Below are positions 41,110-49,414 of a stretch of DNA of 50,389 nt, piece after piece. Position numbers and translations under genes: made by a program. The stretch comes from Bacteroidales bacterium. Lineage in GTDB: Bacteria > Bacteroidota > Bacteroidia > Bacteroidales > UBA932. Under the pieces are notes generated by a model. It worked only from the letters and a program-made list of their open reading frames with translations, made no database searches and was not told the origin of the DNA. Position 1 is the stretch's first letter, and the number at the start of each line of letters is the position of its first letter. The DNA lies in assembly GCA_004554455.1 (NCBI GenBank), contig SFMG01000011.1:1-50389 (forward strand), in the 5' to 3' direction.

Positions 41110-42946
41110 GATGATGAAATACTCCTTCATTCTCCTCAGTTCGGAGAGTGAAGCCTTCCTGGAGCAGCTTCAGGAACTCGGGGTAGTGGACATCACCCGT
41201 TCCACCAAACCCATAGACGAGCCTTCTGCAGCCAAGTTCGAGAAGATACTCAAGGTGCGCAGGACCATAAGCATACTCGAGGCCCTGGACTACAGCAAAG
41301 ACGAACACGCAGCGGAGATTTCCGCCGCAGCCGGGAACTGTGTCATCCAGGGCTGCAAGAGCGAGAACACCCTCTCTGCCGTGGCACGGCTGGATGCGCT
41401 CAAGGGCGAGATAAGCGCCGCCGACAAGCTCATACGCCAGCTTAATCCATGGGGCGAATTCGACAGCAAGCGCATAGAGGAACTTCAGGACAGGGGCATA
41501 GATCTGCATTTCTACTGCGTTCCGGCAAAGAGCTGGGACAGCAGTTGGGAGGAGAACTGGCCTGTGCAGCGCATATACGAGGATTCGTCCATATACTTTG
41601 TGGTGCCGTCCCTCAAGGGAGAGGAATATTCCTTCCCGATCGCCGAGTGCGCCCGCCCTTCGATGTCTGTCGCGGAAGCGCAGCAGCGCAGGGACGATCT
41701 GCTCAAGGAAGAGATCGCCCTCAAGGGCAAACTGCTCTGCCTGAAGGAGAAATATCTCCAGCACATCAGGGAAGGCCTGAAGCGCAAGAGCGCTGAACTC
41801 GACCGTATGATAGCATCCGGCAGCGGCAAAGAGGCCGCGGAAGGTCTGCTCTGCTGCTACGAGGGCTTCGCCCCCGCCGAAGAAGAACAGAGACTGGACG
41901 AGGCATTCGCAAAACTCGACGCGGTCTGCATCAAGGAAGAGGCCAGAGAGGAGGACAATCCTCCTATCAAACTGAAAAACAACGGTTTCAGCAAACTCTT
42001 CGAGTGCCTGACCGGGATGTACGGAATGCCTGTATATGGAGAATGGGACCCTACTCCTGTGCTGTCCATATTCTTCCTGCTCTTCTTCGCCCTCTGCATG
42101 GGTGACGCAGGCTACGGCCTCGTCCTCATCATCTACGGCATACTTCAGGACAGGAAGATTGTCAATATCAGCATGTTCGACGGCCTTGGCAAGCTGATTG
42201 CCGTGCTGGGCGCCGCCACTGCCGTAGTGGGTTTCTTCCTGGGAACCGCCTTCGGAGTCGATCTGACCTCACTGAGCTGGATGCCTCAGTGCCTCAAGGA
42301 CCTGATGCTCACAGGCAATGTCGAAGTGATGGGTTCAAGCTACGCCCTCCAGATGGTGCTGGCCCTGGGCATAGGTGTATTCCACATCTGCCTGGCAATG
42401 ACCATAAAGGCGCTGCTCTACACCAAGCGTTTCGGTTTCAGGAACAACATCAGCACCTGGGGCTGGCTCATACTCATACTCGGAGGCATAATCACTGCTG
42501 CCGGAGCTATGCTGGGACTGCTGCCTGAAATGGCGACCAAGGTGCTTGTGATTGTCATCGGCGTCATCTCCGCCCTCGCCATATTCATCTTCAACAAGCC
42601 GGGACGCAATCCTCTCATCAATATAGGAGCCGGCCTATGGGACACCTACAATATGGCTACGGGCATACTCGGCGACGTACTCTCCTACATACGTCTCTAT
42701 GCCCTCGGTCTGGCGGGAGGAATGCTCGGAGGAGCCTTCAACAATCTGGGCCAGATGGTTCTGGGCGACAACCCGAGCTGGCAGTGGCTGCCTTTCGTGA
42801 TCATACTTCTTTTCGGCCACGTGCTGAATCTCCTTATGTCCTGCCTCGGCGCATTCGTTCACCCTCTGCGACTTACTTTCGTAGAGTACTTCAAGAACAG
42901 CGGATATGAAGGCAAAGGACTCAAATACAACCCTTTAAAGAAATAA
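41099..42946 (+). CDS. ntpI: V-type ATPase membrane subunit I
   Basis: A 615-residue subunit with a cytoplasmic, partly coiled-coil N-terminal half (about 1-315) and a C-terminal half with seven or eight helices. SYIRLYALGLAGGML carries Arg532, matching the essential arginine facing the K ring. It forms the two half-channels for the ion. Alternative start ATG 41111 is possible. The 11-base overlap with ntpD and the following ntpK gene confirm the assignment. Confidence 0.95.
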   Translation: MVDKMMKYSFILLSSESEAFLEQLQELGVVDITRSTKPIDEPSAAKFEKILKVRRTISILEALDYSKDEHAAEISAAAGNCVIQGCKSENTLSAVARLDALKGEISAADKLIRQLNPWGEFDSKRIEELQDRGIDLHFYCVPAKSWDSSWEENWPVQRIYEDSSIYFVVPSLKGEEYSFPIAECARPSMSVAEAQQRRDDLLKEEIALKGKLLCLKEKYLQHIREGLKRKSAELDRMIASGSGKEAAEGLLCCYEGFAPAEEEQRLDEAFAKLDAVCIKEEAREEDNPPIKLKNNGFSKLFECLTGMYGMPVYGEWDPTPVLSIFFLLFFALCMGDAGYGLVLIIYGILQDRKIVNISMFDGLGKLIAVLGAATAVVGFFLGTAFGVDLTSLSWMPQCLKDLMLTGNVEVMGSSYALQMVLALGIGVFHICLAMTIKALLYTKRFGFRNNISTWGWLILILGGIITAAGAMLGLLPEMATKVLVIVIGVISALAIFIFNKPGRNPLINIGAGLWDTYNMATGILGDVLSYIRLYALGLAGGMLGGAFNNLGQMVLGDNPSWQWLPFVIILLFGHVLNLLMSCLGAFVHPLRLTFVEYFKNSGYEGKGLKYNPLKK

Positions 42947-42974
42947 CAAACAAATAAATAAATCAATTTACATT

Positions 42975-43397
42975 ATGTTAAACACAATTCTTGGTTATCT
43001 CGGCCTCGGCCTTATGCTCGGCCTCGCCGGTGTAGGTTCCTCCATAGGAACGACAATCGCTGGTAACGCAGCTGAAGGCGCTCTCAAGAAAAATCCTGAG
43101 AAGTCTTCCAGCTATATGATTCTGTCTGCGATGCCCGCCACCCAGGGTCTCTACGGTTTCGTAGCCTTCCTGATGTGGATGGGTAAGGATTTCGCTGCCG
43201 ACGGAGCAATGCTCTTCGGTGTAGGCATCTCTGTAGGTCTCGTATGCCTCTTCTCCGCAATACGCCAGGGTCAGGTCTGCGCAAATGGTATCGTAGGTAT
43301 CAGCCAGGGTCACGATGTACAGACCAACACCATGATCTACGCCGCTCTCCCTGAGTTCTACGCCATCCTCGCTCTCGTGGCAGCTCTGATGATTTGA
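42975..43397 (+). CDS. ntpK: V-type ATPase rotor subunit K (Na+ type residues)
   Basis: A 140-residue, four-helix rotor protein made of two hairpins. The ion-carrying Glu127 lies in LPEFYAILALV in the last helix. Thr56 and Gln57 in PATQGLYG and Gln98 in IRQGQ align by eye with Thr64, Gln65 and Gln110 of Enterococcus hirae NtpK, which with Glu139 coordinate Na+. The first hairpin lacks its own carboxylate, as normal in 16-kDa-type K. This argues for Na+ rather than H+ coupling. Codon use here is more AT-rich at third positions than in the neighbours (many GGT, GCT, CTC codons), as expected for a highly expressed gene. Confidence 0.93.
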   Translation: MLNTILGYLGLGLMLGLAGVGSSIGTTIAGNAAEGALKKNPEKSSSYMILSAMPATQGLYGFVAFLMWMGKDFAADGAMLFGVGISVGLVCLFSAIRQGQVCANGIVGISQGHDVQTNTMIYAALPEFYAILALVAALMI

Positions 43398-44530
43398 TGG
43401 GAGAAAAATCAAAAGTATATTTTACCGACTTCAGGACGCCCGCCTATGGTGACAGCGTCCTGAAGAAGTTACAGAAGATGATACGCCGTGCCGGGATAGC
43501 CGACCTGGACCTGGACGGCAAGTTCGTCGCAATCAAAATGCACTTCGGCGAGCACGGAAACATCAGTTTCCTGCGTCCGAACTGGGCGAGGGCCGTTGTG
43601 GATGTGGTCAGGGAACTTGGTGGCAAACCTTTCCTCACGGACTGCAACACAATGTATCCGGGCTACAGGAAGAACGCGCTTGAGCATCTCTACTGCGCCT
43701 GGGAGAACGGCTTCACACCTCTCGCGGCCGGCTGTCCAATAATAATCGGAGACGGCCTCAAGGGCACCGATGACGTGGAGGTCGAAGTCAAAGGCGGTGA
43801 ATACGTGAAGGCGGCAAAGATAGGCCGCGCAATAATGGACGCGGACGTCTTCATCAGCCTCACCCACTTCAAAGGCCACGAAATGACCGGTTTCGGCGGC
43901 ACCATCAAGAATATAGGCATGGGCTGCGGTTCGCGTGCCGGCAAGAAGGAGCAGCACAGCAGCGGCAAGCCGTATATAGACGAAAATCTCTGCCGCGGCT
44001 GCAGACGCTGTATGAAGGAATGCGCGAACGGCGGACTTGTCTTCGACGCCGAAAAAGGCAAGATGGGCATAGACAGGGATCACTGCGTAGGCTGCGGACG
44101 CTGTCTGGGAGCCTGCAATTTCGACGCAATCATATTCGAAAACGACGGTGCGATGTGCGACCTGAACCGCAAGATGGCCGAATATACCAAGGCCGTGGTT
44201 GACGGACGCCCTCAGTTCCACATATCCCTCATAGTCGATGTCTCTCCGAACTGCGACTGCCATCCGGAAAACGACGCCCCTATCATACCGGATGTGGGAA
44301 TGCTCTGTTCCTTCGACCCGCTTGCCCTGGACCAGGCCTGCGTGGACCTCTGCCTGAAGCAGACTCCGTTCGAGAACAGCCAGCTCGGCGACCATATCCA
44401 CGCTCCGGGCTTCGTGGACCTTCACGACCACTTCTGCAACAACAACCCCGAGTCCGAATACAAATCCTGCCTGGAACACGCCGAAAAGATAGGGCTGGGC
44501 TCCAGGCAGTACGAATTGATCAGAGTCTGA
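43397..44530 (+). CDS. DUF362 protein with two [4Fe-4S] ferredoxin motifs
   Basis: A 377-residue cytoplasmic iron-sulfur protein. The DUF362 domain covers about residues 1-190 and 250-377 (AIKMHFGEHGN, DADVFISLTHFKGHEMTGFGG). Two clusters are inserted: CRGCRRCMKEC near residue 199 and CVGCGRCLGAC near 232, both CxxCxxCxxxC with nearby Pro-less tails. DUF362 proteins are of unknown function, perhaps electron carriers. The ATG overlaps the ntpK stop by one base, so it is read with the V-ATPase operon, though no functional link is known. It converges on the alkaline phosphatase gene with a three-base gap. Confidence 0.88.
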   Translation: MGEKSKVYFTDFRTPAYGDSVLKKLQKMIRRAGIADLDLDGKFVAIKMHFGEHGNISFLRPNWARAVVDVVRELGGKPFLTDCNTMYPGYRKNALEHLYCAWENGFTPLAAGCPIIIGDGLKGTDDVEVEVKGGEYVKAAKIGRAIMDADVFISLTHFKGHEMTGFGGTIKNIGMGCGSRAGKKEQHSSGKPYIDENLCRGCRRCMKECANGGLVFDAEKGKMGIDRDHCVGCGRCLGACNFDAIIFENDGAMCDLNRKMAEYTKAVVDGRPQFHISLIVDVSPNCDCHPENDAPIIPDVGMLCSFDPLALDQACVDLCLKQTPFENSQLGDHIHAPGFVDLHDHFCNNNPESEYKSCLEHAEKIGLGSRQYELIRV

Positions 44531-44533
44531 GTC

Positions 44534-46162
44534 TTACAGAAGCTGTTTCAGACTGCGGTTGACATAGAATTCCCCTTCGGCCAGAACGGTGACGGAGGGG
44601 ATTTCCTTTTTGAGGGAATCCACCATCACCCAGGAACGGTTGGCCGGAATGCTGAGTGTGTGCGAGTCGCTTCTTACCGTAAGAGTATCTCCTTCCACGC
44701 TGCACTCATATCCCTCGAAGAGTTCCAAGGCCTTGCAGAAGCAATCGGCTGTAAGCGAATCCAAAGGCTCGTCCATTCCGAGGACTTCAGTCATATAGCG
44801 GGCAATTTCGGTGTTGGCTATCCATCCCTCCGGGCGAAGTCCGCGCGGATGGTAAATGGCCAGAAAGACATCCTCGGCCGTATGAGTGCCGCTGGAATAG
44901 CCTATGTTCGTCCTGCCTGACATCAGCTGGGCTATCTTTCCCTGAAGGGTAGGATCATACAGCGCAGTCATATAGTCTTCGGTGACATTGTTCTTGTGCT
45001 CAAGGAGCAGCGCTTCCTCTTCAGCGCTGATCTCGATGCCGCAATACTCCCTGACTATTCCCCTCACATCCTCCGCAGGAGCTGCCATAATCAGCTCTGA
45101 CAGATACTGTGCCGAGGCCTTGTATCCGGCAATTGGTCCGAAATGCTCGGCAAGGGGTTTGGCGGCATAGTACTCCAGGCGTCCGGAGCCTATGGTCATT
45201 CCGGCTGTGCCGTGGTCGGGCAGGATGATTACCGTGGTATTTCCATCTTTGCGGGCGAAATCGAGCACCTCGCCCACTGCGTCGTCGAAGGCAAGCAGGT
45301 CTTTGATATGCGCAGCCGGGTCATTGGCGTGGGCGGCGTAATCCACCTTGCTGCCCTCCACCATAAGGAAGAAACCCTTGCGGTTTTTCGACAGCTGCCT
45401 CAGTGCCTTGGCCGTCATCTCGGCGAGCGACGGTTCGCGAGTGCTGTCCCTGTCTATCTCGAAACGCATATCCGTATCTGCGAATATGGCCCACTGTCTC
45501 GGGTCATCACAGGCACGGAAGGCCTCCAGGTCGTCTTCAATGAGGGTAGTGCCGTTTTCGGCAAGTATGCCGCGCACATCATCGCTAAGATAGGAGCGGC
45601 CTCCTCCGTAGAGCAGGTCGAGATTCTGAGAGGCTATCTGGCAGCCTATGGCATCCCTCTTATAACGGCTCTTCGAGTGGGCGGCACAGGCGGCAGGAGT
45701 GGCGTGGAGATATTCCACGGTCACAACCATGCCCGTCGATTTGCCCTGAGCCTTTGCGGCCTCGAGTATGGTCGCGAGCGGCTGATATGCCCGGCTGCTG
45801 TCAACGGGAAGCATATCCCCGTAACGGCCGGCTGCAGGAAGCATGGAGACGTAGCCGGCGCCGGTCCTGTACCCTGTCATAAAGGCACTCATAGACTCGG
45901 AAGAACCGGTTATCGGAGAAACGCTGCTTGAAACATCGACATAGCCGCAGAGATAGGGATCCAGATTGAGCTGACGTGGCAGGGAGTCCACCGCAGAGCG
46001 GTACCAGCGGGCCACGGACAGAGAGGAGGAGGAACAGCCGTCCACCAGGAGAATGACCAGATTCCCGGTCTGCACCCTGTTTCCGGAACAGGATACAACA
46101 AAAAGAGTAACCATGGTTAGCAAGGTTACTCTTATTTTTGAAAGAAATGAAGTCGTTTGCAT
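44534..46162 (-). CDS. Alkaline phosphatase family lipoprotein
   Basis: A 542-residue predicted lipoprotein (lipobox Cys25, VVSC). The alkaline phosphatase fold is shown by LLVDGCSSSS (metal Asp41), ITGSSESMSAFMTGYRTG (nucleophile Ser87), MVEGSKVDYAAHAND, LPDHGTAGM and SSGTHTAEDVF, giving the two-zinc ligands. The Asp that usually precedes the nucleophile (Asp-Ser-Ala in E. coli) is Gly here, and the Arg-bearing segment is altered, so activity may be changed. It is translated after rpmE2, whose stop overlaps this ATG by one base. It probably releases phosphate from organic esters at the cell surface. Confidence 0.88.
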   Translation of the reverse strand: MQTTSFLSKIRVTLLTMVTLFVVSCSGNRVQTGNLVILLVDGCSSSSLSVARWYRSAVDSLPRQLNLDPYLCGYVDVSSSVSPITGSSESMSAFMTGYRTGAGYVSMLPAAGRYGDMLPVDSSRAYQPLATILEAAKAQGKSTGMVVTVEYLHATPAACAAHSKSRYKRDAIGCQIASQNLDLLYGGGRSYLSDDVRGILAENGTTLIEDDLEAFRACDDPRQWAIFADTDMRFEIDRDSTREPSLAEMTAKALRQLSKNRKGFFLMVEGSKVDYAAHANDPAAHIKDLLAFDDAVGEVLDFARKDGNTTVIILPDHGTAGMTIGSGRLEYYAAKPLAEHFGPIAGYKASAQYLSELIMAAPAEDVRGIVREYCGIEISAEEEALLLEHKNNVTEDYMTALYDPTLQGKIAQLMSGRTNIGYSSGTHTAEDVFLAIYHPRGLRPEGWIANTEIARYMTEVLGMDEPLDSLTADCFCKALELFEGYECSVEGDTLTVRSDSHTLSIPANRSWVMVDSLKKEIPSVTVLAEGEFYVNRSLKQLL

Positions 46163-46413
46163 TACTTCTTCTTGTTACCGTATCTTGAGTAGAATTTATC
46201 GACGCGACCGGCGGTGTCAACGAGCTTCATCTTGCCAGTGTAGAACGGATGGGAAGCTGAAGAAATCTCGACCTTGACAACCGGGTACTCAACACCCTCG
46301 TAAACGATGGTCTCCCTAGTGGAGGCGCAGGAACGTGTGATGAACACGGTGTCGTTCGACATATCCTTGAAAGCTACAAGACGGTAGGTTTCGGGATGAG
46401 TTCCTTTTTTCAT
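46162..46413 (-). CDS. rpmE2: 50S ribosomal protein L31, type B
   Basis: An 83-residue L31 of the zinc-free type: it begins MKKGTHPETYRLVAFKDMS, has SCASTRE in place of a CxxC zinc ribbon and ends in a Lys-rich tail after HPFYTGKMKLVDTAGRVDKF. Type B is the usual form in Bacteroidales. Its stop TAA shares a base with the ATG of the alkaline phosphatase gene (TAATG). A full promoter and two short palindromes lie upstream. Codon choice is that of a highly expressed gene. Confidence 0.97.
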   Translation of the reverse strand: MKKGTHPETYRLVAFKDMSNDTVFITRSCASTRETIVYEGVEYPVVKVEISSASHPFYTGKMKLVDTAGRVDKFYSRYGNKKK

Positions 46414-46414
46414 T

Positions 46415-46440
46415 TTCTTAAGAATTAATAGTTAACTATT
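46415..46440 (-). promoter_or_regulatory. Two short palindromes in the rpmE2 leader
   Basis: TTCTTAAGAA (46415-46424) and AATAGTTAACTATT (46427-46440) are perfect palindromes filling the leader between the -7 element and the ATG. They could be an operator or an mRNA-structure element; no regulator can be named from sequence. Confidence 0.5.
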
Positions 46441-46449
46441 TTGGGACCG

Positions 46450-46480
46450 CAAATATAGACAAATTTCTACTGATTGCAAA
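46450..46480 (-). promoter_or_regulatory. sigma-ABfr-type promoter of rpmE2
   Basis: The minus strand has TTTG (46480-46477), 19 nt, then TATATTTG (46457-46450), a full consensus match 36 nt upstream of the ATG. Confidence 0.88.
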
Positions 46481-46527
46481 GTTCCGCACGACTTTTTTCG
46501 GCCATTTCACCCCATTACATCATCACG

Positions 46528-47592
46528 CTACTTGATACGGTAAGGGCTATCCTCATAGAGCAGGAATTTGCGGGCCTTGCGTATCCATTTCTGTTCCTCA
46601 AGCTTCACGTGCTCCCTGGCCTCGTCAGTTTCCACCTTTCCGAGCACGTAGTCAAGCAGCAGCGGGTCGGAAAGCTTGGCTGCGAAGCCCTCGTCCAGAC
46701 GGAATTCCGCATATTTGGAATGGAACCAGCGCATCAGCTGGAGAGTGTGGTTCAGCGAATGGTACTCGGCGCCCGGCTGCAGCATTATCTGGTAGCCGAA
46801 GCACTTGCGTCCTGCATATATGCCCGCAGCGGGCGTAAAGGAGCAGGGACGCATCAGTACGCCGGACGGGGCAGGAACCGCCTCGCCGGACGGCGTCTTG
46901 ATATATGGAGAACCAATATATTCGTAAGGCCTTGCAGTGCCTATGCCCGGGCAGACGTTGGTATTGTTCCAAAGTCCGCCGCCGCTGTACATATCGCAGG
47001 TAAAGAGGCCCGGTATGTCGGAGCAGGGCGCTATGGTCCACGGCATCAGCTGGCGGCTCTGGTCTGTCGCGAGGGCGGATATGACGTGCAGAGGGTATCT
47101 CGCGCCTATTTCATTGTGGTAGAGGTAGGCCAGCTCACCTATGGTCAGACCGTGCCTGTGGGCGACCTTCGGGACATATTTTTCCACTTCGGTCTGCGGC
47201 ATCGAGCCCTCCACTACCCTTCCGGCAGGATTGATATGGTCCACAACATACAGGGACGGCGCCTCTTCCATCTCCGACAGGAGCTGCATCAGCCGGAAAA
47301 GGTCCTTGCTGTAGTTGAAGTAACGCGAGCCGACATCCTGTATCTCCACGACCACGGCATTGAGCTCCCTGAGCAGTTCCACATCTATGTCAATGTGGTT
47401 GGTGTTTGGGGTAAGCTCTGTGTCGCGAGGCGAGAAGATGGCCTTGAGATTGCCCCTCCCGGCGAAAATGTCATACATATAGCGTCCCCTTTCCGTATCC
47501 CAGCAGTTCTGGGTACAGAAGCAGCCTACCTTGCCTTCCTGGAGGCTCTTGTCGAGTTGCTCTTCGAGAGCTGTGGTCCTGAATGAGAACAT
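46528..47592 (-). CDS. NamZ-like DUF1343 protein, cytoplasmic variant
   Basis: A 354-residue DUF1343 (NamZ-type) protein. Recognisable blocks are VVVEIQDVGSRYFNYSKD, VVDHINPAGRVVEGSMP, RHGLTIGELAYLYHNE and MYSGGGLWNNTNVCPGIGTA. NamZ enzymes are exo-acting N-acetylmuramidases in peptidoglycan recycling. This copy has no signal peptide, and the usual PEHG block reads SPRDTEL, so catalysis or specificity may differ. It begins three nt after the glmM stop, an operon that also fits amino-sugar/peptidoglycan metabolism. Confidence 0.82.
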   Translation of the reverse strand: MFSFRTTALEEQLDKSLQEGKVGCFCTQNCWDTERGRYMYDIFAGRGNLKAIFSPRDTELTPNTNHIDIDVELLRELNAVVVEIQDVGSRYFNYSKDLFRLMQLLSEMEEAPSLYVVDHINPAGRVVEGSMPQTEVEKYVPKVAHRHGLTIGELAYLYHNEIGARYPLHVISALATDQSRQLMPWTIAPCSDIPGLFTCDMYSGGGLWNNTNVCPGIGTARPYEYIGSPYIKTPSGEAVPAPSGVLMRPCSFTPAAGIYAGRKCFGYQIMLQPGAEYHSLNHTLQLMRWFHSKYAEFRLDEGFAAKLSDPLLLDYVLGKVETDEAREHVKLEEQKWIRKARKFLLYEDSPYRIK

Positions 47593-47595
47593 CGC

Positions 47596-49011
47596 CTAGC
47601 CTATTATGCGCTTTGCAATCTCTATGATGCTGCCGGCCAGGGCATCTGCCCTTTCGAGAGTGGCAGCCTCGGCATATATGCGTATTATTGGCTCAGTGTT
47701 GGATTTGCGAAGGTGAACCCACTCACGCTGCTGTTCGAAACTGATCTTCACGCCGTCTATGTCGTTGATATTCTCGTCGGCGTAGATTCTCTTGATTTCG
47801 TTAAGTATGCGGTCGATCATCGCCGTATCGGAAAGGTCAATGCGGTTCTTGGCTATGGCATACTGCGGATAGGTTTTCTTCAGTTCGCTGACAGTCAGCT
47901 TCTTATGAGCGAGGTTGCTCAGAAAGAGAGCGACTCCGACCATTGCGTCGCGACCGCTGTGCAGGGCAGGATATATGACTCCCCCGTTGCCTTCGCCGCC
48001 GATGAGGGCGTTCACGCGATGCATCTCGGTAGTGACGTTCACTTCTCCTACCGCAGCCGCGTGGTAGCAGCCGCCGTGCTTTTCGGTGACGTCCCTGAGT
48101 GCCCTGGTGGAGGAGAGGTTGGATACGGTGTCAAGCTGCTTTCCGCCATTGGCGACTTCATATTCAAGCAGGTAGTCCGCCACGCTGACAAGCGTATATT
48201 CCTCTACGAACGGCTCTCCGTTTTCGCATATAAATGCCAGTCTGTCCACATCCGGATCTACGGATATGCCCAGATCCGCCTTGCTCTCCACGACGGTGCG
48301 GGAAAGTTCTTCGAGGTTCTTCGGCAGCGGCTCCGGGTTGTGGGCGAAGTGGCCGGTAGGCTCGCAGTTGAGTCCCACGCATTCCACGCCCAGTCTTTCG
48401 AGCAGACGCGGCATTATTATGCCTCCAACTGAGTTCACGGCATCGAGAACGACTTTGAAGCCGGCCTTGCGTATTGCCTCGCAGTCAACGGCTGGCAGGT
48501 CCAGTACAGCATCTATATGGCGGTCGGTGAAGTCAGTTTCCTCTACCACTCCTATGGAATCGACGTCGCAGAAATCGAAGTCCTCGCTTTCGGCACAGTC
48601 AAGTATGGCCTGTCCTTCGGCCGCATTCAGGAACTCGCCCTTTTCGTTGAGCAGTTTAAGCGCATTCCACTGTTTAGGATTATGCGAGGCGGTGAGTATG
48701 ATGCCTCCGTCGGCTTCTTCGAATACGACTGCCATTTCCGTGGTCGGTGTTGAAGCGAAGCCGGCCTTCACCACGTCCACACCGCAGGCGAGCAGGGTTC
48801 CGACAACCAGGTTCTCGACCATTTCGCCGCTGATTCGCGCATCCTTGCCGACTACGACTTTGTAGCGTTCGCCTTCGGCCTTCGGGCGCCTTTCGCGCAG
48901 TTTTACACAATATGCATAAGTGAATTTGACTATGTCCACCGGGGTCAGCGCATCGCCCGGATGTCCGCCTATGGTGCCCCTGATTCCAGAAATTGATTTG
49001 ATGAGTGTCAT
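47596..49011 (-). CDS. glmM: Phosphoglucosamine mutase / phosphohexomutase
   Basis: A 471-residue alpha-D-phosphohexomutase. ISGIRGTIGG opens domain 1, TASHNPKQWNALKL carries the phosphoserine, DPDVDRLAFICENGEP the Mg2+-binding loop, GEGNGGVIYP the sugar specificity loop and RKSNTEPIIRIYAEA the phosphate-binding loop. It probably converts GlcN-6-P to GlcN-1-P for cell wall synthesis; phosphomannomutase activity cannot be excluded from sequence. The loop GEGNGG differs from GEQSGH of E. coli GlmM but is usual in Bacteroidetes. A -7 candidate is at 49037-49030. Confidence 0.92.
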   Translation of the reverse strand: MTLIKSISGIRGTIGGHPGDALTPVDIVKFTYAYCVKLRERRPKAEGERYKVVVGKDARISGEMVENLVVGTLLACGVDVVKAGFASTPTTEMAVVFEEADGGIILTASHNPKQWNALKLLNEKGEFLNAAEGQAILDCAESEDFDFCDVDSIGVVEETDFTDRHIDAVLDLPAVDCEAIRKAGFKVVLDAVNSVGGIIMPRLLERLGVECVGLNCEPTGHFAHNPEPLPKNLEELSRTVVESKADLGISVDPDVDRLAFICENGEPFVEEYTLVSVADYLLEYEVANGGKQLDTVSNLSSTRALRDVTEKHGGCYHAAAVGEVNVTTEMHRVNALIGGEGNGGVIYPALHSGRDAMVGVALFLSNLAHKKLTVSELKKTYPQYAIAKNRIDLSDTAMIDRILNEIKRIYADENINDIDGVKISFEQQREWVHLRKSNTEPIIRIYAEAATLERADALAGSIIEIAKRIIG

Positions 49012-49029
49012 TCCTTAATAATATTTGTG

Positions 49030-49037
49030 CAAAATTA
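49030..49037 (-). promoter_or_regulatory. Candidate -7 element for glmM
   Basis: TAATTTTG on the minus strand matches TAnnTTTG, 18 nt upstream of the ATG. No TTTG box is seen at 19-21 nt. A plus-strand TATTTTTG at 49039-49046 lies back to back with it and may once have served the DUF486 remnant. Confidence 0.45.
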
Positions 49038-49106
49038 CTATTTTTGCCGCTCATTTGGTAATTGGATAATAATAAACTGCTTAAAACAAGATTTCCTTGA
49101 TTGGCT

Positions 49107-49350
49107 ATGAATGCTTTCTGGTGCATATTGCTTCTGATCGGCTCCAACATCTGTATGACCTTCGCCTGGTACGGCCACCTCAAGCTCCAGGAAATGAACA
49201 TCTCTAACGGCTGGCCGCTCATCCTGGTTTTCCCTGACCGTCTTCACCGTCATCGTCACCCTCTGTTTCAAGGGCGAGGCCCTTCACTGGAACCACCTGG
49301 CCGCCTTCGTCTGCCTTATCCTGGCAGTTTTCTTCGTTTTTCTGAAGTGA
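49107..49350 (+). pseudogene. Decayed DUF486 (DMT-like small membrane protein) gene
   Basis: The start is clear: ATG 49107 followed by IGSNICMTFAWYGHLKLQE, the N terminus of DUF486 proteins (about 110-120 residues, small four-helix membrane proteins). After about residue 42 the frame reads unrelated basic sequence, while the +1 frame reads LTVFTVIVTLCF, EALHWNHLAAF and LAVFFVFLK then TGA at 49348-49350, which is the family's C terminus. The conserved middle (second helix and the YCLQVPANR-type segment) is absent: only 244 nt separate start and stop. So an internal deletion of roughly 35 codons joined the ends out of frame. It is not likely to yield a working protein. Confidence 0.8.
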
Positions 49351-49362
49351 GATTCAAAAAAG

Positions 49363-49393
49363 TTTGGAAATCCAAAAAAAGTACGTATCTTTG
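49363..49393 (+). promoter_or_regulatory. Promoter of tRNA-Glu
   Basis: TTTG (49363-49366), 19 nt, TATCTTTG (49386-49393): full Bacteroidetes consensus, 21 nt before the mature tRNA 5' end. Confidence 0.88.
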
Positions 49394-49414
49394 CAATCCC
49401 AAACAACGAGAAAC

